Shown here: positions 26,249 through 34,424 of the stretch, one piece after another
Position numbering within the stretch: the stretch's first letter is position 1
Layout: each line of letters opens with the position of its first letter
NCBI GenBank assembly: GCA_963762605.1
Contig: CAVXLJ010000025.1
Span: 248,001 to 312,000 of the forward strand
DNA from: CAVSRC01 sp963762605
GTDB lineage: Bacteria > Pseudomonadota > Alphaproteobacteria > Rhizobiales > Kaistiaceae
Length of the DNA: 64,000 nt
Reading direction: 5' to 3'
Program-made: the position numbers and the translations under genes
Notes under the pieces: generated by a model
What the model was told of the DNA's origin: nothing
Seen by the model: only the letters and a program-made list of their open reading frames with translations
Databases searched by the model: none

Positions 26249-26752
26249 ATGGCCGACGACGGCAGCAACGGACAGGAAGGCGTGGCGCCCAGCCAGCCGA
26301 GCATCAGCGTCATCGCGCAATACGTGAAGGACCTGTCCTTTGAGAATCCAGGCGCACCGGCGACGCTCAGGCCGCAGGGTGCCTCCCCCAATATCAGCAT
26401 CTCCGTGGGGGTCCAGCCGCGTCCGGTGGCCGACAATGACATCGAGGTCGAATTGCGCCTTGAGGCGCGTGCCGTTGACGGCGAAACCACGCTTTTCGCC
26501 ATCGAACTGGTCTATGCGGGCCTCTTCCGCCTCGCCAACATCACCCAGGAGACGGTCAACCCGATCATGCTGATCGAGTGCCCGCGCCTGCTCTTCCCCT
26601 TCGCCCGCCAGATCATCGCCGCAGCCAGCCAGAACGGCGGTTTCCCGCCGCTGCTTCTCGATCCGATCGATTTCGTCTCGCTCTACCGGCAGCGCATGGT
26701 CGATCCTGGTGCCGGCGGCCCGGCTGCCGAGCCTCCGGTCTCGACCAACTGA
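26249..26752 (+). CDS. secB: Protein-export chaperone SecB
   Basis: Encodes 167 residues, the normal length. SecB is a tetrameric cytosolic chaperone that holds precursors unfolded and hands them to SecA. The family blocks QYVKDLSFENPGAP near residue 22, VELRLEARAVDGETTLFAIE, the LIECPRLLFPFARQII helix and the PPLLLDPIDFVSLYRQR C-terminus are intact. GGGAG lies seven bases before ATG 26249. The 180-base gap to the divergent Tim44 gene should hold promoters for both; no fxsA gene is present there. Confidence 0.96.
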   Translation: MADDGSNGQEGVAPSQPSISVIAQYVKDLSFENPGAPATLRPQGASPNISISVGVQPRPVADNDIEVELRLEARAVDGETTLFAIELVYAGLFRLANITQETVNPIMLIECPRLLFPFARQIIAAASQNGGFPPLLLDPIDFVSLYRQRMVDPGAGGPAAEPPVSTN

Positions 26753-26779
26753 GCCGCTGACGGCGTCGGGCAGGTTCCC

Positions 26780-27781
26780 TCAGATTGCGATTCCCGCCGC
26801 CCGCGCCGCGTCCTTGAGCGACGTGGCCGGCCTTGGGCCGACATGGCCGATTACCTCCGATGCGGCCAGCGTTCCCAGCCGTCCGGCGTCGATGAGCGCC
26901 ATGCCGCGCGCAATGCCGAACAGGAACCCGGCGGCGAACAGGTCGCCCGCCCCCGTCAGGTCGACCACCGCCTCCACCGGCGTCGCCGGCACCTTGAGGG
27001 TCTCCTCCCGCGTCACCACCAGGGCGCCCTCGGCGCCGATGGTGATCGCAGCCAGTGCACAATCGGCGGCGAGCGCCGTGATCGCCGTACCGACATCGGC
27101 GGTCTCGTAGAGCGAGCGTACCTCCGAATCATTGGCAAGCAGGATGTCGACCGTCTTCGAGCGGATCAGGTCGAGGAATTCCGCCCGGAAGCGATCGACG
27201 CAGAAGGCGTCCGACAGCGACAGCGACACCTTGCGGCCGGCGGCGTGGGCAATCTCCGCAGCATGCACGAAGGCTTCCTTGGCCTCCGGCGGGTCCCACA
27301 GATAGCCCTCCAGATAGGTGATCGCCGAGCGATGGACGATATCGGCGTCGATGTCGCGGGGCGACAGCGCCTGGCAGGCGCCAAGATAGGTGTTCATCGT
27401 GCGCTCGCCGTCCGGCGTGATCAGGATCATCGAGCGCGCCGTCGGCGCGCCGTCGGAGAGCGGCGCGGTGCCGAAATGCACGCCCGTCGCCTGCATGTCG
27501 TGGCGATAGATGGCGCCGAAGGCGTCGTCGGCGACCTTGCCGATGAAGGCGGCACGCCCACCGAGCGAGGCAACGCCGGCCGTGGTGTTGCCTGCCGATC
27601 CGCCGGAGGCTTCGATGGCGGGCCCCATATGGGCATAGAGCGTGTCGGCGCGCTCGGCGTCGATCAGATGCATGGTGCTCTTGGAAAGGCCCTCGCGTAC
27701 GAGGAAGTCATCCTCGGTGCTCGCCAGAATGTCGACAATGGCATTGCCGATGCCGAGCACGTCGAAGTCTGCCTGGGCCAT
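26780..27781 (-). CDS. PfkB family kinase (adenosine kinase-like)
   Basis: Encodes 333 residues of the ribokinase/PfkB superfamily. PfkB signature 1 is present as GGSAGNTTAGVASLGGRAAFIGKV and signature 2 as DLTGAGDLFAAGFLFG with the catalytic Asp. The start DVLGIGNAIVDILA and LIDAERADTLYAHM are close to proteins annotated as adenosine kinase in alphaproteobacteria, so phosphorylation of adenosine with ATP is the likeliest reaction; other nucleosides or sugars remain possible. It converges with secB across 27 bases. Confidence 0.88.
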   Translation of the reverse strand: MAQADFDVLGIGNAIVDILASTEDDFLVREGLSKSTMHLIDAERADTLYAHMGPAIEASGGSAGNTTAGVASLGGRAAFIGKVADDAFGAIYRHDMQATGVHFGTAPLSDGAPTARSMILITPDGERTMNTYLGACQALSPRDIDADIVHRSAITYLEGYLWDPPEAKEAFVHAAEIAHAAGRKVSLSLSDAFCVDRFRAEFLDLIRSKTVDILLANDSEVRSLYETADVGTAITALAADCALAAITIGAEGALVVTREETLKVPATPVEAVVDLTGAGDLFAAGFLFGIARGMALIDAGRLGTLAASEVIGHVGPRPATSLKDAARAAGIAI

Positions 27782-27866
27782 GAAACCTCTGGTCTGTCAG
27801 GGAAAACGGCAAGAAAGCGGCGCGACTATAGCGGCGGCTGGGTCGCGCGCAACCGCGGCAAAAGCT

Positions 27867-28538
27867 CTATGGCGTCTTGTCCGGCCAGGCGCAGAGGTCG
27901 GCGATCAGGCAGGCCGCACAATCGGGCTTGCGCGCCTTGCACACGTAGCGCCCGTGCAGGATCAGCCAGTGATGGGCATGGCGCCGGTAGGGCTCGGGAA
28001 CGCGGGCTTCCAGCGCCATCTCAACGGCGAGCGGGTCGCGGCCGGGCGCGATGCCGGTACGGTTGGCGACGCGGAAGATGTGCGTATCGACCGCCATGGT
28101 CGGCTCGCCGAAGGCGACGTTGAGCACCACATTGGCGGTCTTGCGGCCGACGCCGGGCAGGGTTTCGAGCGCTTCCCGCGTCTCCGGCACCTTGCCGCCA
28201 TAGTCGGCGACGAGCTTCTCAGAGAGCGCAATCAGGTTCTTCGCCTTGGTGCGGAAGAGGCCGATGGTGCGGATGAGGTCGGTGACCTTGTCGAGGCCGA
28301 GCGCCACCATCTTTTGAGGCGTGTCGGCGAGCGTGAACAGCGCCGGCGTCGCCTTGTTGACCCCGGCATCGGTCGCCTGCGCCGAAAGCACCACGGCGAC
28401 CAGCAGCGTATAGGGGCTGGTGTAGACAAGCTCGCTCTTCGGCTCCGGTTCAGCCTTGGCGAAGCGGCGGAAGATCTCCGCGATCTTCGCTGCCGGCAGG
28501 CTCGGCGGCACCCCGGGCTTTGCGGCTGCCTTCGCCAT
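27867..28538 (-). CDS. nth: Endonuclease III
   Basis: Encodes 223 residues. Nth is the DNA glycosylase/AP lyase that removes oxidised pyrimidines. The helix-hairpin-helix LPGVGRKTANVVL carries the catalytic Lys, the catalytic Asp is in VDTHIFRVANR, and the 4Fe-4S cluster ligands are present in the exact C-x6-C-x2-C-x5-C spacing (CKARKPDCAACLIADLC). The N-terminus is extended by about 20 Ala/Lys-rich residues relative to E. coli. The small membrane protein gene lies directly upstream on the same strand. Confidence 0.96.
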   Translation of the reverse strand: MAKAAAKPGVPPSLPAAKIAEIFRRFAKAEPEPKSELVYTSPYTLLVAVVLSAQATDAGVNKATPALFTLADTPQKMVALGLDKVTDLIRTIGLFRTKAKNLIALSEKLVADYGGKVPETREALETLPGVGRKTANVVLNVAFGEPTMAVDTHIFRVANRTGIAPGRDPLAVEMALEARVPEPYRRHAHHWLILHGRYVCKARKPDCAACLIADLCAWPDKTP

Positions 28539-28539
28539 C

Positions 28540-28887
28540 TCAGCGCCGCTCCGCGATCGTCAATGCGTCGATGCCGATCGCTAGCGCCACGCCGCAGCCG
28601 ACCAGAGTGAGGCCGATCAGGAAGATGCGGACGGCGCGGTCGTAGCGGGCGCGCTCCAGCGAGTTCGGATGGAGCAGGGCAGCCAGCGCCACGAGTTCGC
28701 AAACGACACCGGCGGCCAGCGGCACGATGCCGAAGAGGTCGTGTAATTGCCAGGGCAGGGGGTTTGCCGCCCAAGCGGTCAGGAAGGTCAGCGAAAAGCC
28801 GGTCAGCACGCCGACGGCGGCCACGCTGCCATTGCGGAAGACCGCCTCGATGTTCTGATTTTCCGGCTCCGGATTGATCACCGCCAA
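28540..28887 (-). CDS. Small membrane protein of unknown function (three hydrophobic segments)
   Basis: Encodes about 115 residues from TTG 28887 (GTG 28881 is the alternative). Hydrophobic segments are at about 22-42, 52-72 and 87-107, with a charged LHPNSLERARYDRAVR loop between the second and third. I do not recognise a family. It stops one base before the nth start and so is probably cotranscribed with it, and it is divergent from the DUF2244 gene. Confidence 0.65.
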   Translation of the reverse strand: MAVINPEPENQNIEAVFRNGSVAAVGVLTGFSLTFLTAWAANPLPWQLHDLFGIVPLAAGVVCELVALAALLHPNSLERARYDRAVRIFLIGLTLVGCGVALAIGIDALTIAERR

Positions 28888-28968
28888 CCCCGCTCCCCTG
28901 GACGCCTGCCTCTTGCCAACGCGACAGAAGCAGCTAGCTTTTGTTTGGATTCACAATAATGAAAGCCC

Positions 28969-29466
28969 ATGGACACCACCACGCCCCCGTCTCATGTTCC
29001 CGAAACCGTCGTCTTCTCGGCGGTCCTGCGCCCGCATCGCTCGCTCACCCCGCACGGCTTCGGCGTTCTGATGGCGGCGATTGCGCTCTGCTCGTTCTTC
29101 GTCGGCTTCGCCTTCTGGCTCATGGGCGCCTGGCCGGTGGTCGGCTTCTGCGGCCTTGATGTCCTGCTGATCCAGCTCGCCTTTCATCTGAACTTTCGTG
29201 ACGCGCGTGCCGCCGAGGAGGTCCACCTGACTCACGAGCGCCTCTCGGTCACCCAGATATCACCGAAGGGCGAAGCGCGGGAGACCGGCTTCAATCCCTA
29301 TTGGGCGCGGCTGGAAGTGGAGCGCCAGCCGGAGATCGGCATAACGGCGCTGCGCATCGTCTCACATGGCGTTCATCTGGTGATCGGCGCCTTTCTGCCG
29401 CCGGTCGAGCGCGAGAGCTTCGCCGCTGCGCTTTCGACCGCCTTGGCCAAGGTGCGCGCCGGGTAG
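28969..29466 (+). CDS. DUF2244 domain membrane protein
   Basis: Encodes 165 residues. It has the DUF2244 layout: a hydrophilic start, RPHRSLTPHGF, two membrane helices in a hairpin (about 30-75, FGVLMAAIALCSFFVGFAF and VGFCGLDVLLIQLAFHL), NFRDARAAEEV and a soluble C-terminal domain ending HGVHLVIGAFLPPVERESFA. The family is common beside nth in Hyphomicrobiales and has no established function. Divergent from the small membrane protein upstream of nth. Confidence 0.88.
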   Translation: MDTTTPPSHVPETVVFSAVLRPHRSLTPHGFGVLMAAIALCSFFVGFAFWLMGAWPVVGFCGLDVLLIQLAFHLNFRDARAAEEVHLTHERLSVTQISPKGEARETGFNPYWARLEVERQPEIGITALRIVSHGVHLVIGAFLPPVERESFAAALSTALAKVRAG

Positions 29467-29556
29467 GGCCTGCCTCCCCAGACCTTGCAAGAATCGGGTG
29501 GCCGCCCCTGCCGCCCGCGCCTACATCGGGTCTATCCTGCGACAGGAGAGACCGTG

Positions 29557-30465
29557 ATGGACCTTGCGATCATGACCAGCCCCGCAACCGGTGCCCGGCA
29601 CGGCCAGCCCATCGACGTCACGGTACCGGACTACGAGATCGTCTGCCGCGCGATCGGCTTCATCTCCCGGCGCTGGCGCGAACAGCCCTCGCTGGAACGC
29701 ATCGCCGACCATGTCGGCATGAAGCCGCTGTCGCTGCAGCGCCTGTTCACCCGCTGGGCCGGCCTGTCGCCCAAAGGCTTCGTCCAGGCGTTGACGCTGG
29801 ATCACGCCCGCACGCTGCTCGCCGATTCGGCTTCCGTGCTCGACGCCGCCTACGAGGTCGGTCTCTCCGGTCCCGGCCGGCTGCACGATCTCTTCGTCAC
29901 CCACGAGGCGATGACGCCGGGCGCCTACAAGGCGCGCGGCGAGGGCCTCACCATGCGCTACGGCTTCCACGCCTCGCCCTTCGGCGCCGCACTGGTCATG
30001 GTCACCGATCGCGGGCTCGCCGGCCTTGCCTTCGCCGATCCGGGCAAGGAGGCGGCGGCGCTCGCCGATATGCAGGCGCGCTGGCCGCGCGCCACTTACG
30101 TCGAGGATCTCGAGGCCACCGGACCTACCGCCCGGCGCATCTTCGATCCGGCGACCTGGCGGCCGGACCGGCCGCTGCGCGTGGTGATGATCGGTTCGGA
30201 TTTCGAGCTCTCCGTGTGGGAGACCCTGCTCAAGCTGCCGCTCGGCACCGCCACCACCTATTCCGACATCGCCGCCCATATCGGCCGGCCCACCGCCGCC
30301 CGCGCCGTCGGCACGGCGGTCGGCCGAAACCCGATCTCCTTCGTGGTTCCCTGCCACCGGGTGCTCGGCAAGAACGGCAATCTCACCGGCTACCACTGGG
30401 GCCTCACCCGCAAGCAGGCGATCCTTGGCTGGGAGGCCGGCGTTTCAGGTCGTGGCGCGGACTAG
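29557..30465 (+). CDS. Ada-like protein: AraC-type HTH fused to O6-methylguanine-DNA methyltransferase
   Basis: Encodes 302 residues. Residues about 20-110 form an AraC-type DNA-binding domain (RRWREQPSLERIADHVGMKP ... GLSGPGRLHDLFV). The C-terminal half is an alkyltransferase with the acceptor Cys in VVPCHRVLG and the preceding LPLGTATTYSDIA. The N-terminal Ada zinc domain that takes methyl groups from phosphotriesters is missing, so it cannot be switched on in the E. coli way. It should repair O6-alkylguanine by irreversible transfer to its Cys. ATG 29557 follows AGGAG; alkB lies 8 kb away. Confidence 0.9.
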   Translation: MDLAIMTSPATGARHGQPIDVTVPDYEIVCRAIGFISRRWREQPSLERIADHVGMKPLSLQRLFTRWAGLSPKGFVQALTLDHARTLLADSASVLDAAYEVGLSGPGRLHDLFVTHEAMTPGAYKARGEGLTMRYGFHASPFGAALVMVTDRGLAGLAFADPGKEAAALADMQARWPRATYVEDLEATGPTARRIFDPATWRPDRPLRVVMIGSDFELSVWETLLKLPLGTATTYSDIAAHIGRPTAARAVGTAVGRNPISFVVPCHRVLGKNGNLTGYHWGLTRKQAILGWEAGVSGRGAD

Positions 30466-30501
30466 ACGACTGGCTAACGATATTAGCGTATTAGCAAATG
30501 A

Positions 30502-30519
30502 CCGTAGGTTATCCTACGG
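30502..30519. terminator. Short perfect hairpin between convergent genes (possible terminator)
   Basis: CCGTAGG, a TTAT loop and CCTACGG form a perfect 7-base-pair hairpin that overlaps the gpmA stop codon. A second weaker inverted repeat GCTAA...TTAGC sits at 30473-30487, with a further TTAGC at 30491-30495. The region lies between the converging Ada-like and gpmA genes, where a bidirectional terminator is expected, but no T-run follows on either strand. Confidence 0.35.
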
Positions 30520-31140
30520 ATCGCCAGCGAGCACGTCCTTGCTGGCGATCGTCGAGTCGGCGTTCAGTCGGTAGACCACCGGCACGCCGGTCGCCAGTTC
30601 CAGCTTCACCACCTCGTCCGGTGTCAGCCCGTCGAGCGCCATGATCAATGCCCGCAGCGAATTGCCGTGGGCGGCGATCAGCACCTTCTCGCCGCGCAGC
30701 ACATGCGGCTGGATGCGGTTGATGTAGTAGGGCCAGACGCGGGCGCCGGTATCGCGCAGCGATTCGCCGTTGGGCGGCGCCACGGCATAAGAGCGGCGCC
30801 AGACATGGACCTGCTCTTCGCCCCATTTCTTGCGCGCATCGTCCTTGTTGAGGCCGACGAGGTCGCCATAGTCGCGCTCGTTGAGCGCCTGGTCGCGGGT
30901 GATTGACAGGCCGGTCTGGCCGATTTCGTCGAGCATCAGGTCGAGCGTGCGCTGGGCGCGGATCAGCGCCGAGGTGAAGCAGAGGTCGAAGCTGAGGCCC
31001 TGCGCCTTGAGCTTCCGCCCGGCCGCCTTCGCCTCGGCGACGCCCTGCTCGGAGAGATCCGCATCGTGCCAGCCGGTGAAGAGATTCTTGAGGTTCCATT
31101 CGCTCTGTCCGTGGCGGACGAGCACCAGCAAGCGGTCCAT
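30514..31140 (-). CDS. gpmA: 2,3-bisphosphoglycerate-dependent phosphoglycerate mutase
   Basis: Encodes 208 residues. GpmA interconverts 3- and 2-phosphoglycerate. The phospho-His motif LVRHGQSEWN opens the protein, followed by LFTGWHDADLSEQG, NERDYGDLVGLNKDD, GESLRDTGARVWPYY and the second catalytic His in IAAHGNSLRALIM. The short form, lacking the long C-terminal lid of the E. coli enzyme, is the usual alphaproteobacterial type. ATG 31140 is preferred over the upstream in-frame ATG because AAGGA lies eight bases before it. dapB is 79 bases upstream on the same strand. Confidence 0.95.
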   Translation of the reverse strand: MDRLLVLVRHGQSEWNLKNLFTGWHDADLSEQGVAEAKAAGRKLKAQGLSFDLCFTSALIRAQRTLDLMLDEIGQTGLSITRDQALNERDYGDLVGLNKDDARKKWGEEQVHVWRRSYAVAPPNGESLRDTGARVWPYYINRIQPHVLRGEKVLIAAHGNSLRALIMALDGLTPDEVVKLELATGVPVVYRLNADSTIASKDVLAGDP

Positions 31141-31219
31141 ATGTCTGTCCTTCGATTGTTTCATGTCTGGCGGCGATCAGGGAGGTGACCGGCCACCGGG
31201 GAGAAAGCGGGGCCGGATA

Positions 31220-32029
31220 CTAGCCCAAGCCCAGCACATCGGCCATGGAGTAGAGCCCGGGCTTACGGTCGCGGGCCCACAGCGCCGCCTTGACCGCACC
31301 GCGCGCGAAAAGCGCCCGGTCGGTTGCCTTGTGGGAGAGTTCGATTGTCTCGCCGTTGCCGGCGAAGATCACGCTGTGCTCGCCGATGACCGAGCCGCCG
31401 CGCAGCGTCGCAAAGCCGATGTCGCCGCGCTGGCGCGCGCCGGTATGGCCGTCGCGTACCCGCACCGAATGCTCCTCGAGTGCGATGTCGCGGCCGGCCG
31501 CTGCGGCGCGGCCGAGCATCAGCGCCGTGCCGGAGGGCGCGTCTACCTTGGCGCGATGGTGCATCTCCAGCACCTCGATGTCGAAATCCGGATCGAGCGC
31601 CTGCGCCGCCTGCCGCACCAGGACGGCGAGCAGATTGACACCAAGGCTCATATTGCCGGACCTGACGATCGGTGCGTGGCGCGAAGCGGCGGCGATTCTG
31701 GCATCGTCCTCGGCCGAAAGGCCGGTGGTGCCGATGATATGGGCGATGCGCGCCTGCGCCGCGATCTCGGCGAAGGCAAGGGTCGCCGCCGGCACGGTGA
31801 AATCGAGCACGCCCTCGGCCTTGGCGAACAGCGGCAGCGGGTCGGTCGTCACCGGCACGCCCAGTTCGCCGACGCCGGCCAGCAGTCCGACGTCCTTGCC
31901 GATCTCGGGCGCGCCCTCGCGCTCGATGGCGCCAGTGACGGTCACGCCCTCGCTTTCGGTGACGATGCGCGTCAGCGTCCGTCCCATGCGGCCGGCGGCA
32001 CCGACGACGATCAGCTTCATGTCGCTCAT
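31220..32029 (-). CDS. dapB: 4-hydroxy-tetrahydrodipicolinate reductase
   Basis: Encodes 269 residues. DapB reduces 4-hydroxy-tetrahydrodipicolinate with NAD(P)H on the route to diaminopimelate and lysine. The Rossmann motif VVGAAGRMGR opens the protein; the catalytic region EMHHRAKVDAPSGTALMLG carries the His pair and Lys, and the C-terminal domain has EHSVIFAGNGETIELSHKA. AGGAGG lies nine bases before ATG 32029; ATG 32020 (MKLIVVGAAG) is an alternative. Together with gpmA it forms a short minus-strand run. Confidence 0.96.
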   Translation of the reverse strand: MSDMKLIVVGAAGRMGRTLTRIVTESEGVTVTGAIEREGAPEIGKDVGLLAGVGELGVPVTTDPLPLFAKAEGVLDFTVPAATLAFAEIAAQARIAHIIGTTGLSAEDDARIAAASRHAPIVRSGNMSLGVNLLAVLVRQAAQALDPDFDIEVLEMHHRAKVDAPSGTALMLGRAAAAGRDIALEEHSVRVRDGHTGARQRGDIGFATLRGGSVIGEHSVIFAGNGETIELSHKATDRALFARGAVKAALWARDRKPGLYSMADVLGLG

Positions 32030-32042
32030 TTCACACGGCCTC

Positions 32043-32345
32043 CTATGGCTGCGGGCCGTCATAGCCTTCGATGACGACGAAATCGACATCGGCGCCGCCG
32101 ACGCGCTTGGCCACGGCGCGGTTGTGCTCATGGGAGTGGTAGCAGTCGACCGCTGCCTGATAGCTCGGGAACTCGATCACCACATTGCGCGGCTTCGACC
32201 GGCCCTCCGGATTCTCGAACGTGCCGCCACGCACGAGGAAGCGGCCGCCATGCTTGCGTATGGCCTCCAGGTTGTCGGCGCGATAGGCGTCGTATTTTGC
32301 CTGATCATGCACGTTGACACGCATGATCCAGTACCCCTTGGGCAT
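32043..32345 (-). CDS. DUF1330 domain protein
   Basis: Encodes 100 residues of a dimeric alpha/beta-barrel (ferredoxin-like) family. The start PKGYWIMRVNVHDQAKYDAY, the GGRFLVRGG core, RNVVIEFPSYQAAVDCYHS and a closing FVVIEG are characteristic of DUF1330. No catalytic activity is established for the family. It lies 13 bases upstream of dapB on the same strand and may be cotranscribed with it. Confidence 0.9.
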   Translation of the reverse strand: MPKGYWIMRVNVHDQAKYDAYRADNLEAIRKHGGRFLVRGGTFENPEGRSKPRNVVIEFPSYQAAVDCYHSHEHNRAVAKRVGGADVDFVVIEGYDGPQP

Positions 32346-32448
32346 GTCGTCTCCCTGTTTCCATTGCCGTCGCGGGCACGCTAAAGCCTTTCACGGCCGG
32401 ATGGAATGGCTCCGGCCGGCCAGGGCAGGGCGCCCTCAGGAGAAGCCG

Positions 32449-33021
32449 TCAGTCCGCCAGTCTGGAGGCGAGATCGACCAGGCTCCGGCAGACGGTCTTC
32501 ATCAGCTTCGCCCGCCCCTCGTCGATCAGTTCGCCCGCCTCGTCGAAGGCGTCCTGGGCGCGCGGAATCTCGATCTTCTCCGGCACCATGATGCCGCGCA
32601 CCGCGGTCGTGAGCACCCTGCGCAGATCGGCCAGCGCCCGCGCCCCGCCGAACGCCCCGTCCGAGGTGCTGCCGACGGCGTAGACCTTGTGGCGGTAGGG
32701 GACGCTGCTGTTCCGGTGGCGGCTTATCCAATCGATGGTGTTCTTGAGCAGCGGCGGCAGCGAATTGTTGTATTCCGGCGTGGCGATGAACACGCCCTTG
32801 TTGGCGGCGATCAGCCGGGCGAGCTTGGTGGCGTTGTCGGGGATGCCCTGGCCCTCTTCGAGGTCGCCGTCATAGAGCGGCAGCGGGTAGTCGGCGAGCG
32901 AGATGTACGTCACTTGCGCCTCGGCAAGCGCCAGCTCCTTGGCGGCCAGCGCCGCCAGCCTGGCGGACAGCGCGGCCGAACGGATCGAGCCGGCGAATAC
33001 GAGAATCCTGGTCGCCGCCAT
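32449..33021 (-). CDS. NADPH-dependent FMN reductase family protein
   Basis: Encodes 190 residues of a flavodoxin-like fold. The FMN phosphate loop is ILVFAGSIRSAALS near residue 7, and the family motif around TPEYNNSLPPLLKNTIDWIS is near residue 75, as in azoreductase/chromate-reductase type enzymes; the GSTSDGAFGG loop follows. It should transfer electrons from NAD(P)H to FMN or to quinones and xenobiotics; the physiological substrate cannot be told. It stands between the DUF1330 gene and a phosphatase-like gene on the same strand. Confidence 0.9.
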   Translation of the reverse strand: MAATRILVFAGSIRSAALSARLAALAAKELALAEAQVTYISLADYPLPLYDGDLEEGQGIPDNATKLARLIAANKGVFIATPEYNNSLPPLLKNTIDWISRHRNSSVPYRHKVYAVGSTSDGAFGGARALADLRRVLTTAVRGIMVPEKIEIPRAQDAFDEAGELIDEGRAKLMKTVCRSLVDLASRLAD

Positions 33022-33059
33022 GGATGGTTGTCTCCCCTAAAGGCTGGGTCCGAAGACCT

Positions 33060-33683
33060 TTATAGAGGCGAGGCGACCGACCGCCAGCGGAAGAGCAGCT
33101 TGCGGCTGGCGCAATCGAAGGCGAAAAGGTTGCCGCCCGGCGTCGGCTGGAAGTATTCGCGCGAAATCGGCAGGCCCGCCAGCTGGCACAGCAGCAGCGT
33201 TCCGATCCGCCCGTGGCCGATGATGAGCACGTCGCCGTCGGTCTTGGCGGCGAGCAGCGCGTCGATGCCGGCGACGACGCGCCGTTGCGCGTCCGCGGCG
33301 GTTTCCCAGCCGAGCCGCGCATTCTCCAGCGGCTGGGCGAAGAAGGCGTCCACCGTCCGGTCGAGTTCCACCACCGACAGGAATTCGGAATAGGGCCGCG
33401 CGCTGTCGTCGATCTTCGCATGGATCTCGACCGGCAGGTCGCGTCGTCCGGCGAAGATGTGCGCCGTCTCGATCACCCGGTACTCGGTTGATGCGACCAC
33501 GCGCGTCACCCGCGATACCCACGGCGCATTGACCACACGCAGGACGCGGGCGCGTCCTTCATCGGAGAGGTGCCAATTCCTCACCGCTTTGGTCGGATCG
33601 ACCCGGATCTGCGTGTGCGTGAAGTAATAGGCGGTCGGCAATTTCCCCTCGAAAGCCCCGAACATGTCCTGCGATGCGGGCAT
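33060..33683 (-). CDS. Histidine phosphatase-fold protein with THT in place of the RHG motif
   Basis: Encodes about 207 residues (start ATG 33683; ATG 33665 is also possible). The layout is that of the histidine phosphatase superfamily: first motif YYFTHTQI, the family's LSDEGRARV helix, a VVASTEYRVIETAHIF segment matching the usual SsxxRAxeTA, and the second catalytic His in VLIIGHGRIGTLLL. In the first motif the catalytic His is kept but the preceding Arg is Thr and the following Gly is Thr. I recall relatives with ITHP here, so it may be a coherent subgroup. Activity is uncertain. Confidence 0.78.
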   Translation of the reverse strand: MPASQDMFGAFEGKLPTAYYFTHTQIRVDPTKAVRNWHLSDEGRARVLRVVNAPWVSRVTRVVASTEYRVIETAHIFAGRRDLPVEIHAKIDDSARPYSEFLSVVELDRTVDAFFAQPLENARLGWETAADAQRRVVAGIDALLAAKTDGDVLIIGHGRIGTLLLCQLAGLPISREYFQPTPGGNLFAFDCASRKLLFRWRSVASPL

Positions 33684-33845
33684 CGCCACACGCGAGCCGA
33701 GATGCGCGCCGGCTGGAGGGGGTCCGGTTGCGACCAGCTTGGTCCGTGCCAAAACGACGAGTCCCACCGACCAGCTAGCCGCAGTGGCCGCGCAACCGCA
33801 AGCTAAAACATATGATTTTCTGCAATTTTGCGGATACTGCCTGTG

Positions 33846-34403
33846 TCAGGCACTGCGATAGAGCCAGACGCGCGCCGGCGGCAGGTTTGCAAGCACCAGG
33901 GCGATCCGTTCGACCGTGAACCGGCCCTCCACCGCCGGCACCGGCGGCGCCATGCCGTAAGAGAACTGGATCAGGCATCCGCCGGGCAGCACCCGGCCGA
34001 GCGCGTTGGAAATCAGCGCCTGGCGTGCCTCCGGCGGGCTGTTGAGCAAAGGCAGGCTGGAGACAACCGCCGCATAGGGTCCGGCGAGCCCCGGCGGCAG
34101 GCTACTGGCGAGGTCGAAGGCGTCGCCTTCCACCACGTTCAGACCGCGGAAGCGCCGGACCAGCAGTGCGCAGAACTCGGGATTGTATTCCAGCGCCACG
34201 ATGCGTTCGGCATTGACCCCATGTTCGATCAGCGCGGCCGTCACCGGGCCGGTTCCGGGACCAAGTTCCAGCACCGGCCAACTGCTGTTGGCATCCACCG
34301 GGCGCGCCATGGCCCGCGCCAGTGCCTTGCCCGAAGGGCTGATGGCGCCGGTCAGTACCGGTTTCTGGAGCCAGGTGCGAAAGAATCGCAGGCTGTCAGC
34401 CAT
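33846..34403 (-). CDS. pmtA: Phospholipid N-methyltransferase (PmtA-like)
   Basis: Encodes 185 residues. It matches the Sinorhizobium/Rhodobacter-type PmtA that methylates phosphatidylethanolamine toward phosphatidylcholine with S-adenosylmethionine. The start RFFRTWLQKPVLTGAISPSG is characteristic; the SAM-binding motif is VLELGPGTGPVTAALIEHG near residue 44, followed by ALEYNPEF and VVSSLPLLN. It lies 21 bases downstream of dnaJ on the same strand, a neighbourhood seen in rhizobia. A short protein without membrane helices, it should act at the inner-membrane surface. Confidence 0.87.
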   Translation of the reverse strand: MADSLRFFRTWLQKPVLTGAISPSGKALARAMARPVDANSSWPVLELGPGTGPVTAALIEHGVNAERIVALEYNPEFCALLVRRFRGLNVVEGDAFDLASSLPPGLAGPYAAVVSSLPLLNSPPEARQALISNALGRVLPGGCLIQFSYGMAPPVPAVEGRFTVERIALVLANLPPARVWLYRSA

Positions 34404-34424
34404 GGCGGTGCCGTGCGGTGGGCA

